DNA of 64,000 nucleotides from positions 310,001 through 374,000 of the forward strand of contig MKTW01000012.1 in NCBI GenBank assembly GCA_001898405.1. Reading direction: 5' to 3'. The stretch is from Sphingobacteriales bacterium 44-61. GTDB taxonomy: Bacteria > Bacteroidota > Bacteroidia > Chitinophagales > Chitinophagaceae. A model generated the notes under the pieces. That model made no database searches and was not told where the DNA came from. It saw only the letters and a program-made list of their open reading frames with translations. The position numbers were made by a program, and so were the translations under genes. Of the stretch, positions 43,067 through 51,848 are shown piece by piece; the first letter of the stretch is position 1, and every line of letters begins with the position of its first letter.

Positions 43067-43376
43067 TCTCCCACTAAATAAAACAAGAACTATAAAAACG
43101 ACTCCTTCCCGTCCTTCCCGCCTTACCGGTAAAAAACTTACCGGTAAGGCGGGAAGGACGGGAAGATTGCATTACGACCTGATCTGCCATTCCTTTCTTA
43201 TTGGTATTCAATCTGGTTATCAGTATATTAGAAGAGTTTCCGAAAATTTAATTTAATAATCATTCTTTGTCCATTATTTAATGTGTAAATAGGGGTAAGC
43301 GGTTCTTCAGTTGTTCTTTTAAAAACTACTTTTGGGCGCAGCACTAATTTTGGAATCAGGATACCGGTCCGTTAGG
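43067..43376. other. 310-bp intergenic region with palindrome copy 2 and sigma promoter
   Basis: It holds the long palindrome (43105-43165) and, near the end, two overlapping candidates for the sigma gene -7 box: TACTTTTG at 43327-43334 and TAATTTTG at 43345-43352. Neither has a -33 TTG at the proper distance, so the promoter may be read by the ECF sigma factor itself or need an activator. The rest is A/T-rich without frames. Confidence 0.6.
43105..43165. repeat. Long intergenic palindrome, copy 2
   Basis: A perfect inverted repeat of two 28-bp arms around a 5-base A-rich loop, 39 bp after the sodC stop. The left arm begins CTTCCCGTCCTTCCCGCC and ends TTACCGGTAA. It equals copy 1 except that a GTTC/GAAC pair has become GTCC/GGAC, keeping pairing. 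Like copy 1 it follows a plus-strand gene. Confidence 0.87.
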
Positions 43377-43946
43377 ATGGAAATAGACGATCAATCGCTC
43401 AACACGTTACTGGCTAAAAAGGACGAAGCCGCTTTTGAACAGGTTTTTAAAACATATTTTAAGAGCCTGCATGCTTATGCCTGTACTATTCTGAAAGATG
43501 AAGATGAAGCCGAAGAAATGGTGCAGCAGGTCTTTTTCAAGCTTTGGGAACGGGCAGAAAATCTCTCTTTCAACGGTCCTATCGCAGCCTATCTCTACCG
43601 GGCCATCCACAATGAATGCCTCAATTATCTTAAGCACCAAAAGGTTCGCTCCAATCACCAATTATATGTGGCACACAGCATGAAGAACCAGGCAGATCAT
43701 GCCCAGGGTAAAATGATGGGCAAGGAATTGGAAGCGCGCTATAAAAAAGCGCTGGAGGAATTACCGGAACAGTGCAGACTGATCTTCCAGTTAAGCCGGT
43801 TTGCTGATATGAAATACCGCGAGATCGCTGATGAACTGGATATTTCCGTGAAAACGGTGGAGAACCAAATGGGAAAGGCCTTAAAATTATTGCGGCAAAA
43901 GCTGGTTGAATTTTTATCGGTACTGTTTTTATTGCTGAACATCTAA
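43377..43946 (+). CDS. ECF RNA polymerase sigma factor (Bacteroidetes FecI-like)
   Basis: A 189-residue factor started at ATG 43377. Region 2 (FEQVFKTYFKSLHAYACTI and EAEEMVQQVFFKLWER) and region 4 (LPEQCRLIFQLSRFADMKYREIA, then DISVKTVENQMGKALK) are typical of the Bacteroidetes sigma-70 family that works with FecR anti-sigma factors. The FecR gene begins right after. Normally such sigma factors turn on a TonB-dependent SusC/SusD nutrient locus; here the next gene downstream is an STN-repeat protein instead. Confidence 0.94.
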   Translation: MEIDDQSLNTLLAKKDEAAFEQVFKTYFKSLHAYACTILKDEDEAEEMVQQVFFKLWERAENLSFNGPIAAYLYRAIHNECLNYLKHQKVRSNHQLYVAHSMKNQADHAQGKMMGKELEARYKKALEELPEQCRLIFQLSRFADMKYREIADELDISVKTVENQMGKALKLLRQKLVEFLSVLFLLLNI

Positions 43947-43995
43947 AACTATTAAGCTGGAAGAAAAATTTTACCATATTAATGATGACCTCCTG

Positions 43996-44943
43996 GTGAA
44001 GTACCTGCTTGGTGAAGCCAGCCCTGTTGAAAAAGAGCAGGTGAAGCAATGGCTGACTGCCAATGCAGATAACCAGGCATACTATGATGAATTAAAAAAA
44101 GTATGGGATACCAGCCTGCAACTGGCTTCCGTTTCCACAGTAGACGAAAATAAAGCCTGGCAAAGATTCCGTCAGCGCATACAACAGGGAAACACCTGCG
44201 AAAGCCACCCGGAACCTTTTATCCGCAGATCCGGTTTTGGCTGGATGAAGATTGCAGCCTCTGTAGTATTGGTTATCGGCCTGGCTGTATTGGGTTACTG
44301 GATATATGATAACAGGCCCGCTCAGCAAATGCTGGCGCAAGCCACTAATACAGTGATAAATGATACATTGCCTGATGGATCGGTGGTAACACTTAATAAA
44401 ACATCTTCCCTTGGTTATCCTTCCCGCTTCCGCGGAAACAAACGGGAAGTGACACTGAAGGGCGAAGCGTTCTTTCATGTTGCACCTGATAAAACAAAAC
44501 CATTTATCGTTTCCGTCAATGATGTCGAGATCACTGTAGTGGGCACTTCCTTTAACGTGCGCAGCGAAAATGGCCTTACAGCTGTTATTGTGGAAACCGG
44601 TATTGTACGCGTAACACATAAAGGCAAAACAGTGGAGCTGCATGCCAATGAGCAAATAGCTGTTACTCCAACCGATAGCTTGGACAAGGAGCCTGTAACG
44701 GATAAATTATATAACTATTACCGCACCAAAGAATTTGTTTGTAATGATACACCTCTCTGGAAACTCGTGGAAGTGTTGAATGAAGCGTATAAATCAAATA
44801 TCGTGATCGGCCGCCCCGAACTGCGCGATCTTCGTATCAATATATCTCTTTATAATGAATCACTCAACAGGGTGCTGGAACTGATCAGCCTTACCCTGGG
44901 TGTAAAAATAAACAAGACCGCCGGCCAGGTGATCATTGAATAA
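43996..44943 (+). CDS. FecR-type anti-sigma factor
   Basis: A 315-residue protein as listed from GTG 43996, but homology to FecR proteins (HINDDLLVKYLLGEASP) continues upstream to about 43951 with no ATG; the true start is likely a rare codon there, such as ATT 43951 or CTG 43957, right after the sigma stop. A helical cytoplasmic N-terminus binds sigma, one membrane span lies near 85-105, then the FecR periplasmic domain (TLPDGSVVTLNKTSSLGYP, VVGTSFNVRSENG) and a C-terminal DUF4974 domain (LWKLVEVLNEAY). It holds sigma until a signal arrives from the outer-membrane STN protein encoded next. Confidence 0.92.
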   Translation: MKYLLGEASPVEKEQVKQWLTANADNQAYYDELKKVWDTSLQLASVSTVDENKAWQRFRQRIQQGNTCESHPEPFIRRSGFGWMKIAASVVLVIGLAVLGYWIYDNRPAQQMLAQATNTVINDTLPDGSVVTLNKTSSLGYPSRFRGNKREVTLKGEAFFHVAPDKTKPFIVSVNDVEITVVGTSFNVRSENGLTAVIVETGIVRVTHKGKTVELHANEQIAVTPTDSLDKEPVTDKLYNYYRTKEFVCNDTPLWKLVEVLNEAYKSNIVIGRPELRDLRINISLYNESLNRVLELISLTLGVKINKTAGQVIIE

Positions 44944-44957
44944 TACAGTTTCCCGAA

Positions 44958-46805
44958 ATGAAAAAGTTTTTGCTGCCAGGCCTCCTCCTTATTGTTTTGT
45001 TCAGCACTGTTGACGTTACTGCACAAAATCTTTTATCCAGGAATATACCGCTTGAGGTAAACCGGCAACGGCTTGACAAAGTGCTGGAGATACTGAGCAA
45101 TAAAGGAAATTTTTATTTTTCTTACAGTTCCAGTATTGTTAAGAAAGACAGTATCATCAGCATCAACACAAATAATAAGACACTGAAGGAAGTGTTGGAA
45201 CAAATTTTCAGTTCCGGTTATGAATTCATAGAAAGCGGCAATTACATTATTATCCGTAAAGCCCCGATCCGGCTTACGATGGTAACAAACCGGGCTGTGC
45301 AGGAAGAAAGAGTGTATTCTGTAAGTGGATTTGTGTATGACGAACAAACCGGCCATGCCATCCGCGAGGCGAGTGTGTATGAAAAGAGATTGCTTGCTGC
45401 TACGCTTACCAACCAGGAGGGATTTTTTAAACTCAAATTAAAAAGCGGCAGGAAAAGCACTGCAGAACTTACCCTCAGCAAAGAATTTTATGCCGATACT
45501 TCGGTGGTGATAGAACCGCGGCATAGCCAGCAGTTGACCATTACCATGCTGCCATTGGAAAATGAAGCGGAGAGAACGATCATCACCCCGGAAGATTATG
45601 AAGTGGCTGAAGCGGCGGTGCCGCCCCTGGAGGTAAAAGAAAAAGATACGATTGTGGCTGCCCCTGTGGCAGCCATCACTGATTCTGCACAGGTAGAAAG
45701 GACCGGGATGGGGCGGTTCCTGCTTTCTGCCAAGCAGAAGATACAAAGCATCAACCTGAAGAAATTCTTTACCACGAGGCCTTTCCAGGCCTCATTGGTG
45801 CCGGGCCTGGGATCTCATGGAAAAATGAGCGGACAGGTAGTCAATAATTTTTCATTAAATGTACTTGGAGGTTATACAGCCGGCACCAACGGAATTGAGA
45901 TCGGCGGCTGGTTCAATATCGATAAAAAGGATGTGAAGTATGCACAGTTTGCCGGCTGGTTCAACGTAGTAGGAGGGCAGATGAAAGGGATCCAGGTAGC
46001 AGGTATCAATAATACAGTATTGGATACAGTAAAAGCCATGCAGGCTGCTGGTGTAGGCAATTTTGTAAAAGGAAGGTTCAATGGTTTCCAGGTCGGCGGT
46101 GTATACAACCATGTAGCCGATAGTGTAAAAGGTGTGCAGGCTGCAGGCGTGGCCAATTTTGCCCGGAAAAAACTAAGTGGTGTACAGATAGCAGGAGTGG
46201 CCAATATAAGCAATAAGGAAACCAGGGGGGCGCAGATCGCCGGTGTGCTTAACTATTCCAAAAGGCTGAAAGGACTCCAGATAGGTTTGATCAATATAGC
46301 AGACACTTCGGATGGTTACAGCATCGGCCTGATCAATGTTATATTAAAAGGATATCATAAACTCAGCTTCTCAACGCATGAACTGATGGATGTGAATGTG
46401 GCATTTAAAACAGGCAACTCAAAATTGTACAGTATCCTGGAAGCAGCGATACAGTCCAATTCAGACGAAAAGATATACTCCTTTGGTTATGGCCTTGGCA
46501 GAGAAATGCCATTAAATAAGAAAAAATCGGTCACATTCAATCCGGAATTGCACTCGCAATATTTGTACCTGGGTTCCTGGGATTATACCAATATTCTTAA
46601 CCGTCTTCATCTCAACCTGAATATTAAACTCGGCAAATTCATCTCCATCTTTGCAGGCCCCGCTGTGTCAGTATATATGTCTGATCAGAAAACCGGGTTT
46701 AAAGGATATCATTTCCCCGGCCCTCCAGGCGGCTACAAGCACTTTACTATCTCGGATAAGGTAACTGGATGGTTTAGCTGGAATGCCGGCATCAATTTCT
46801 TCTGA
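44958..46805 (+). CDS. STN-domain protein with CarboxypepD-like and LA_2272-type repeat domains
   Basis: A 615-residue secreted protein. After a signal peptide comes an STN domain (about 30-98: IPLEVNRQRLDKVLEILSNKG, TLKEVLEQIFSSGYEF, ESGNYIIIRK), the domain that FecR proteins read. Then a carboxypeptidase-regulatory-like beta-sandwich (115-200: VSGFVYDEQTGHAIREASV), a variable stretch, and about eight to nine repeats with the theme GIQVAGINN / GVQAAGVANF at about 315-460, like the repeat domain of Leptospira LA_2272-type lipoproteins. The tail is beta-barrel-like. There is no TonB-dependent receptor plug or barrel. It would be the signal receptor of the preceding sigma/FecR pair. Confidence 0.85.
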   Translation: MKKFLLPGLLLIVLFSTVDVTAQNLLSRNIPLEVNRQRLDKVLEILSNKGNFYFSYSSSIVKKDSIISINTNNKTLKEVLEQIFSSGYEFIESGNYIIIRKAPIRLTMVTNRAVQEERVYSVSGFVYDEQTGHAIREASVYEKRLLAATLTNQEGFFKLKLKSGRKSTAELTLSKEFYADTSVVIEPRHSQQLTITMLPLENEAERTIITPEDYEVAEAAVPPLEVKEKDTIVAAPVAAITDSAQVERTGMGRFLLSAKQKIQSINLKKFFTTRPFQASLVPGLGSHGKMSGQVVNNFSLNVLGGYTAGTNGIEIGGWFNIDKKDVKYAQFAGWFNVVGGQMKGIQVAGINNTVLDTVKAMQAAGVGNFVKGRFNGFQVGGVYNHVADSVKGVQAAGVANFARKKLSGVQIAGVANISNKETRGAQIAGVLNYSKRLKGLQIGLINIADTSDGYSIGLINVILKGYHKLSFSTHELMDVNVAFKTGNSKLYSILEAAIQSNSDEKIYSFGYGLGREMPLNKKKSVTFNPELHSQYLYLGSWDYTNILNRLHLNLNIKLGKFISIFAGPAVSVYMSDQKTGFKGYHFPGPPGGYKHFTISDKVTGWFSWNAGINFF

Positions 46806-46895
46806 TTTTTTTCCTGTTCAGCGAAGGCTTTAATTGGTCAATCCTTTTGATTGAAATTTGTTTTCAGAAAATACTGAAAATATGAAAACTACTGT

Positions 46896-46903
46896 TATCT
46901 TTG
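46896..46903 (+). promoter_or_regulatory. -7 promoter element of the small membrane protein pair
   Basis: TATCTTTG is an exact TAnnTTTG match. Transcription near 46909 fits translation from 46940. Confidence 0.55.
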
Positions 46904-46939
46904 TCCTGCGATACTGATCAATACACTAAATCTTCCTGT

Positions 46940-47299
46940 ATGAATACGATCGCCTACCTGCTTTACCTCTTTATTACGTATTGTATTACTGTTCATGTGG
47001 GATTGGTCTTTTACCGGAATGGCAGAGCATATATCCTGGCGCTGCTGCACGGAGATGAACGGATCACCGACTCGATCAATAAGCTGTTGCTGACCGGCTA
47101 TTACCTGCTCAACCTGGGTTATGCTGCCTGGATGATCCAATCCTGGGAAACGCTAAGCAACTGGACAGAAGTATTTACCAGTATTGCTTATATGACCGGA
47201 AGGATCATGCTCATACTTGCTGTGATTCATTTTATGAATATGGGAGTGATCCTGCATTTCAGCCAAAAACGGAAACATTTCTCTCACTATAAAAACTAA
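46940..47299 (+). CDS. Small membrane protein, first of a related pair
   Basis: The start is ATG 46940, after the promoter; an in-frame codon at 46901 is inside the promoter. The 119-residue product has three predicted helices (about 3-23, 48-68, 78-100) with a cytoplasmic basic tail. The central motif NKLLLTGYYLLNLGYA is shared with the next protein (NRLFETGFYLLNLGFA). I do not recognise a family. The two genes are 5 bp apart and probably form a complex. Confidence 0.8.
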   Translation: MNTIAYLLYLFITYCITVHVGLVFYRNGRAYILALLHGDERITDSINKLLLTGYYLLNLGYAAWMIQSWETLSNWTEVFTSIAYMTGRIMLILAVIHFMNMGVILHFSQKRKHFSHYKN

Positions 47300-47303
47300 C
47301 AAT

Positions 47304-47708
47304 ATGAACTCCTCTTTGAACTTTACCGCCTATCTCATTTACCTGCCTATAGTGATTGTGCTCACCTGGTATGTGGCCCATGTATTGTTTAAAAACAGTA
47401 AAATATTTATGCTGGATATTTTTAGCGGCCGCACTGAAATAGCGCTTTCCACTAACCGGTTGTTTGAAACAGGCTTTTACCTGCTCAATCTTGGGTTTGC
47501 CCTGGTGATCATGGAGATCACTTATAATGTACCGGATAGCCGTGACCTGCTTGAAGCACTCAGCAGTAAAATCGGGGGATTCAGTATCTATCTTGGAATT
47601 ATGCTGTTCTTCAACCTTTATCTATTCTTCCGCGGACGCAGGAAATCCAGACAAAAAGCGCAAGCTGCTGAAGCAGTTGTTAATAAACCAGGTATGGGAA
47701 CACATTAG
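47304..47708 (+). CDS. Small membrane protein, second of a related pair
   Basis: A 134-residue protein with three helices (about 8-28, 58-76, 88-110) and a charged C-terminal tail (RRKSRQKAQAAEAVV). It is a diverged paralogue of the preceding protein, with matching motif NRLFETGFYLLNLGFA and comparable helix spacing; the pair looks like an old tandem duplication. A strong terminator follows. Function unknown. Confidence 0.8.
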   Translation: MNSSLNFTAYLIYLPIVIVLTWYVAHVLFKNSKIFMLDIFSGRTEIALSTNRLFETGFYLLNLGFALVIMEITYNVPDSRDLLEALSSKIGGFSIYLGIMLFFNLYLFFRGRRKSRQKAQAAEAVVNKPGMGTH

Positions 47709-47719
47709 GAGAATATGAT

Positions 47720-47755
47720 AAACAAAGGGCTTACGTTTAAGTAAGCCCTTTGTTT
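47720..47755. terminator. Bidirectional terminator
   Basis: A perfect 15-bp stem (AAACAAAGGGCTTAC and GTAAGCCCTTTGTTT) with a 6-base loop, between converging genes. It serves both strands. Confidence 0.9.
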
Positions 47756-47760
47756 ATTGC

Positions 47761-49665
47761 TTAAAATGCTTTCTTTGGGGCTTCTCCTTTCTTTACTACC
47801 AGTTTCTGTGCGTCTTCCTGTGTAATATCATCAAAGAATTTTTTGACAGCGGCATAATCCGAAGCCGGTATTTTGTATTGCTCAAGAATAAGAGCGGTTG
47901 CCACATACACAGCGTTCTCCTGCTCATTATACCACGCTTTGGAATTAAAGCTGGCGTAATCACATTTCAGTTCTTTTTCTTTTAGCAGTACGTCTGGTTT
48001 TGAACCGGCAGGCAATTTATAGATCGTTGTGTCACGCACCTCGAATGGATAACGGAAATAATAATCCAGTTTCCTGTTTTCCGATTTAGGCAGTCTTGAT
48101 GACCATAGCTTATTCATCCGGGGATTAATAAAGAGTTTATCACCCGCATTGAACTCTGGTATTTTAGAAAAAGCCATTTTCAAAGTAGCTGTTTCTCCTT
48201 CTTTGGTAAGTATAAATTCATCGGGTTGCTTAAATCCCCAATAGAAAACGATCGCTTCTTTTTGACGGTCCTTTTTTTCTTTCAGAATATTATCCAAAGT
48301 CTCTTTGTATTCTCCACTTGCCTGAATGAGGGTTTCGCTGATGCCAGACAAATCATCAGAAAGGGAAACCGTAGTACGTGTTGTGAATACATTGCTTGAA
48401 GCATGACTTTTGGGAGTTGGTACCAGCACTCCTCCGTTTTCTGTGATTAGAAGTGCGTTCCGGTTTTCTGTAAAATTCCCTAATACCCCGAATTCTGCGG
48501 TGTTGCTGGTGCATTCAAGCCAGGTAGAATCTTTTTGACCAGGTACGCAAAGGATAACATGGTTGAAATTATTGGAAGGAAAATCAGGGTCAACCGGTTC
48601 CTGGTTAAATTCAGCATTGATGATGGCTACATGGCTTTGGATGCCGACTGTTTTTAAAGCGGCTTTCATATAATTGCTCAATGCCTTGCAATCCCCATAT
48701 TTTTTCTGATCAGTGAATGTTGCGGAGAAAGGTCTGTATCCGCCAATCCCCAGTTGAATACTTACATACCGGAAATTCTGCTGCATGTATTTATAAATCT
48801 TCCTGATCTTTTCTTTTTGGTCGGGTACATCTTTTACCAGGTTAACAAAAAACTGCTGCCGGTCGGCAGGGAGTTCATCAAGCCCTGTATAAAGATTGTT
48901 TATCCATACCCCAAAGTTTTTCCAGGAAGAAAAATCACCTTTGTAACCGTAGTGCGAGAATTGGTCAACCGATAATGCAATATGCGGATAACGGCTGCGG
49001 GGCGAAACAGCGCCTTCTTCATATTCCAGCGGGGCAAGGTCTTTGACTGCCCATTTGTATAATTTAAACTTGCCTTCTTCTGTGATTATTGGTTGAATGG
49101 TTGTGTTGACCGGTTTATATTTCAAATTCATTTCCACCGGCACCTTCGCCGTGTAGGTTGACGACAATATGCTTTCTTTAGGATGAATAAAACGATAATC
49201 CGGCACATTTAATGTGCTTTTGATCTTTAGTACATAATTCAATTCAACAGTGACAGGATAGGAGGGCGGAGTGATCCGGTAATAAGTTACATTCCCATCT
49301 TCAATAAGCCCTTCCCCGGTAGCTACCGTTGTCATATCCTTTTTCCTGTACCGGTCTGTTTGTTTTCCATTGCCATCAAACACTCTTATTTCTGCATCCT
49401 CCAGGGACACAGATTTTGAAGAATATTCATTGAAGAATAAAGCATCTTTACCTTCCGCGTTTACCACGGTGAATATTTTATGAATGCTATAGGTGGTCTT
49501 GTCAAGTGATTCGATCTCGTATTTCACCTCCTCCAGGTGCGTTACCACAGTAGCTTTGGCCCGCAGTGCTTCCGGCACCGATGCCAATGTATACAAGCCT
49601 GCCTGCGCTCCTGCTGCAAAGGATGTCAAAATACCGGCAACGATAAATAAGTTTCTCTTGTTCAT
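47761..49665 (-). CDS. DUF3857/transglutaminase-like protein (intact catalytic Cys)
   Basis: A 634-residue secreted protein, started at ATG 49665 (signal peptide MNKRNLFIVAGILTSFAAGAQA); an ATG three codons upstream is also possible. N-terminal DUF3857 (about 30-215), then a transglutaminase-like domain with C326 in KYGDCKALSNYM and His in FNHVILCVPG, and a C-terminal beta domain. The third catalytic residue, usually Asp in LDAT, is Glu here (WLECTSN), as often in this group. It follows its paralogue by 16 bp. Function in the periplasm unknown, possibly amide or peptide cleavage. Confidence 0.88.
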   Translation of the reverse strand: MNKRNLFIVAGILTSFAAGAQAGLYTLASVPEALRAKATVVTHLEEVKYEIESLDKTTYSIHKIFTVVNAEGKDALFFNEYSSKSVSLEDAEIRVFDGNGKQTDRYRKKDMTTVATGEGLIEDGNVTYYRITPPSYPVTVELNYVLKIKSTLNVPDYRFIHPKESILSSTYTAKVPVEMNLKYKPVNTTIQPIITEEGKFKLYKWAVKDLAPLEYEEGAVSPRSRYPHIALSVDQFSHYGYKGDFSSWKNFGVWINNLYTGLDELPADRQQFFVNLVKDVPDQKEKIRKIYKYMQQNFRYVSIQLGIGGYRPFSATFTDQKKYGDCKALSNYMKAALKTVGIQSHVAIINAEFNQEPVDPDFPSNNFNHVILCVPGQKDSTWLECTSNTAEFGVLGNFTENRNALLITENGGVLVPTPKSHASSNVFTTRTTVSLSDDLSGISETLIQASGEYKETLDNILKEKKDRQKEAIVFYWGFKQPDEFILTKEGETATLKMAFSKIPEFNAGDKLFINPRMNKLWSSRLPKSENRKLDYYFRYPFEVRDTTIYKLPAGSKPDVLLKEKELKCDYASFNSKAWYNEQENAVYVATALILEQYKIPASDYAAVKKFFDDITQEDAQKLVVKKGEAPKKAF

Positions 49666-49681
49666 CTCACACATTTATGGA

Positions 49682-51625
49682 TCAGGCTTTCTTTTTGCGT
49701 ATTACGAATTGTTCATTGATCAGGTCAAACAGGTTTTTATAAAACTCCTGGAATTCTGCATACTGGGTAGCCGGATAAAAAGGCTTTTTAAACTCCACCT
49801 GTATTTTTGTCATCAGGATGCCATTGGTAAATTGTGCCATCCGGGTCATAACGATGCTTGTATCCGGCATGATCAATTTGATATTTTTTGGCAATGCTTC
49901 CAGTTCATAACCTTCCGGAATATTAAAATTGCCTATAATAACATAGGCCTGATTAGTACCAAAGAACACGTCTGAATAACGATGATCTGCTACAAATGGA
50001 TTTTTTTCCAATCCTGAAAGGATGTTGGAAGAAAAATAGCTGTACTCACCTGAACTGTTCAACGGCTGATTGAATTTAATACGCTGGATCAATGGCAATG
50101 AATCATTGTCGAGATTGGTGAAACTGATATCTTCAACCGTCATGCCCTGGTTGGAAGACACATATTTTTCAATGTATTTCTCTTTTCCTTTCCTGGCAAC
50201 CGGGAGGCGCGACAGACGAGCATAATCATAACTGGAGATAGTAGCTTCACCGGTCATTTTACCTGCCTCATCAATCTTGCCATTTATCAGTATCGTGTTC
50301 CTGGAAAGGTTTTGATTAGAAAGCTGTCGCCAGCCCCATTCGTAGGTCTCTATTTTTTCAATAACAAGCCCTTGAGTTTCGAGTATCTCAGCAGGGATCA
50401 GGTGGGCAGGGGTTTCTTTTTGTGATGCATCAAGCACATATTCTTTTTTATCTATTTCTACAAAGGCCATCACTTTGTCGAATTGCTGATAACCCGGCCA
50501 TTCGAATGTACCTGCATCAGCCGTGTTCACCACACCATTGTCATGCGTACTTACCAATACAGGGTGCGCATTGAGTTTGGCATCTTTCAACAGGTTTACC
50601 AGTATCAGGTTGATCTCTCCCGAAGTACCTTTTTTATCTTTCCAGGCAGCTTTTACGCCGTCCAATGCCCAGATGCCCACATATTCATTCCACTGCATAT
50701 TTTCCTGCACATATTTATAGATCGTTTTCATCCGCTCATAAGGCTGGGTAATATCTTTCAGTTTTGCATCAAGATCAGCGGTACGGGGGATATTCTTTTT
50801 GATCTGCGCACCGAAGTCCTCATCTTCCATCAGCGCTTTGATCACCTGCAGCCAGTTCGCCACCCTGTTATAGTAACGGCCATCGACCGTGTAACCTATA
50901 ACTTTCGTTTCAAGACGGTCGCGGTAAAAATCTTCATTGATAATAAATGGCTCGCCACGGAATGAAGGTACATCCGTTATGGAATAAGTGCTGATCACCC
51001 TTCTGCCTGATGTTTCTTTTTTCCGCTCATAGTCCCTGCTCACATGCGGAGTTACATGCACTTCAATCTCTTCAGGGAAATCCATTTTAAACCGGCTGTA
51101 TTTAACAGGAATGGAACGTTGGAAATACCAATCGATAAGTCCCATGCCTACGTGCTTATATTTATATTCGACAATGGAACCTACTTTGACGCCGGGAAGA
51201 GTGAACACTTTTTCTGACCTTCTTTTATTCAATTTTTTATCATACACCAGTTTTTTCTCCAGTTTGGTGATTATGATATTACCATTATCATCGAGATTAT
51301 AAGTTTGTGCTTCCAGGCCGGTGATGCCCTGATCATTGTTCTGGCTTACATACTCAAGGTGCACATTGGCCCATTCAAGCCCTTTTTCAGAAAGTATTTT
51401 TATTCGTATCCGTCTTTTCATATCGAGCCCCGATCCAATAATGAATTCCAACTGGGCATCATCAACAAGGATCAGCGCTTCGGCTTTTTCATCAAAAGAA
51501 CATTCTTTCATTTCCAGATCGGCTTTCTCTACTTTTCCAAATGTGGGAAGTTCTGGTTCTTTTTTCTGAGCGGTAGAGAATAATGCAGCACTCAACAATA
51601 AGGTGAGCAGGGTTGATTTTTTCAT
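49682..51625 (-). CDS. DUF3857/transglutaminase-like protein with lost catalytic residues
   Basis: A 647-residue secreted protein started at ATG 51625 (signal peptide MKKSTLLTLLLSAALFSTAQ); the frame continues upstream to 51826 across a terminator, which is not coding. It has the same layout as the next gene: DUF3857 at the N-terminus, transglutaminase-like middle. The catalytic Cys position is Ser335 (KKGTSGEINLI) and the His position is Lys384 (FDKVMAFVEI); only Asp399 (YVLDAS) remains. It therefore cannot have transglutaminase chemistry and probably binds or regulates. Stop of this gene lies 16 bp before the intact paralogue. Confidence 0.86.
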   Translation of the reverse strand: MKKSTLLTLLLSAALFSTAQKKEPELPTFGKVEKADLEMKECSFDEKAEALILVDDAQLEFIIGSGLDMKRRIRIKILSEKGLEWANVHLEYVSQNNDQGITGLEAQTYNLDDNGNIIITKLEKKLVYDKKLNKRRSEKVFTLPGVKVGSIVEYKYKHVGMGLIDWYFQRSIPVKYSRFKMDFPEEIEVHVTPHVSRDYERKKETSGRRVISTYSITDVPSFRGEPFIINEDFYRDRLETKVIGYTVDGRYYNRVANWLQVIKALMEDEDFGAQIKKNIPRTADLDAKLKDITQPYERMKTIYKYVQENMQWNEYVGIWALDGVKAAWKDKKGTSGEINLILVNLLKDAKLNAHPVLVSTHDNGVVNTADAGTFEWPGYQQFDKVMAFVEIDKKEYVLDASQKETPAHLIPAEILETQGLVIEKIETYEWGWRQLSNQNLSRNTILINGKIDEAGKMTGEATISSYDYARLSRLPVARKGKEKYIEKYVSSNQGMTVEDISFTNLDNDSLPLIQRIKFNQPLNSSGEYSYFSSNILSGLEKNPFVADHRYSDVFFGTNQAYVIIGNFNIPEGYELEALPKNIKLIMPDTSIVMTRMAQFTNGILMTKIQVEFKKPFYPATQYAEFQEFYKNLFDLINEQFVIRKKKA

Positions 51626-51785
51626 GCAGTTTGGTGTGTGATGGTGGAGAAATAGGCCGGGAGGCCGGTCATTGGTGTATAAAAACGCTTGTTTGGTTAA
51701 GATATTGAATACCGCGACAAAATAGGGAAGATTATTTAATTGATCAAGAGGTAAGTGTAAACGCTTATTTTCTGAATATTCAGCT

Positions 51786-51824
51786 AAAAAAAGATCGCCA
51801 CGGAAATTAGTGTCCGTGGCGATC
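51786..51824 (-). terminator. Terminator after the DUF4097 gene
   Basis: On the minus strand a perfect 12-bp stem (GATCGCCACGGA and TCCGTGGCGATC) with an 8-base loop is followed by seven T. It ends the sigma/anti-sigma/DUF4097 transcript, and so the two DUF3857 genes need a separate promoter. Confidence 0.9.
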
Positions 51825-51848
51825 AAGTTATGTAACAGGGTTGGCTGA

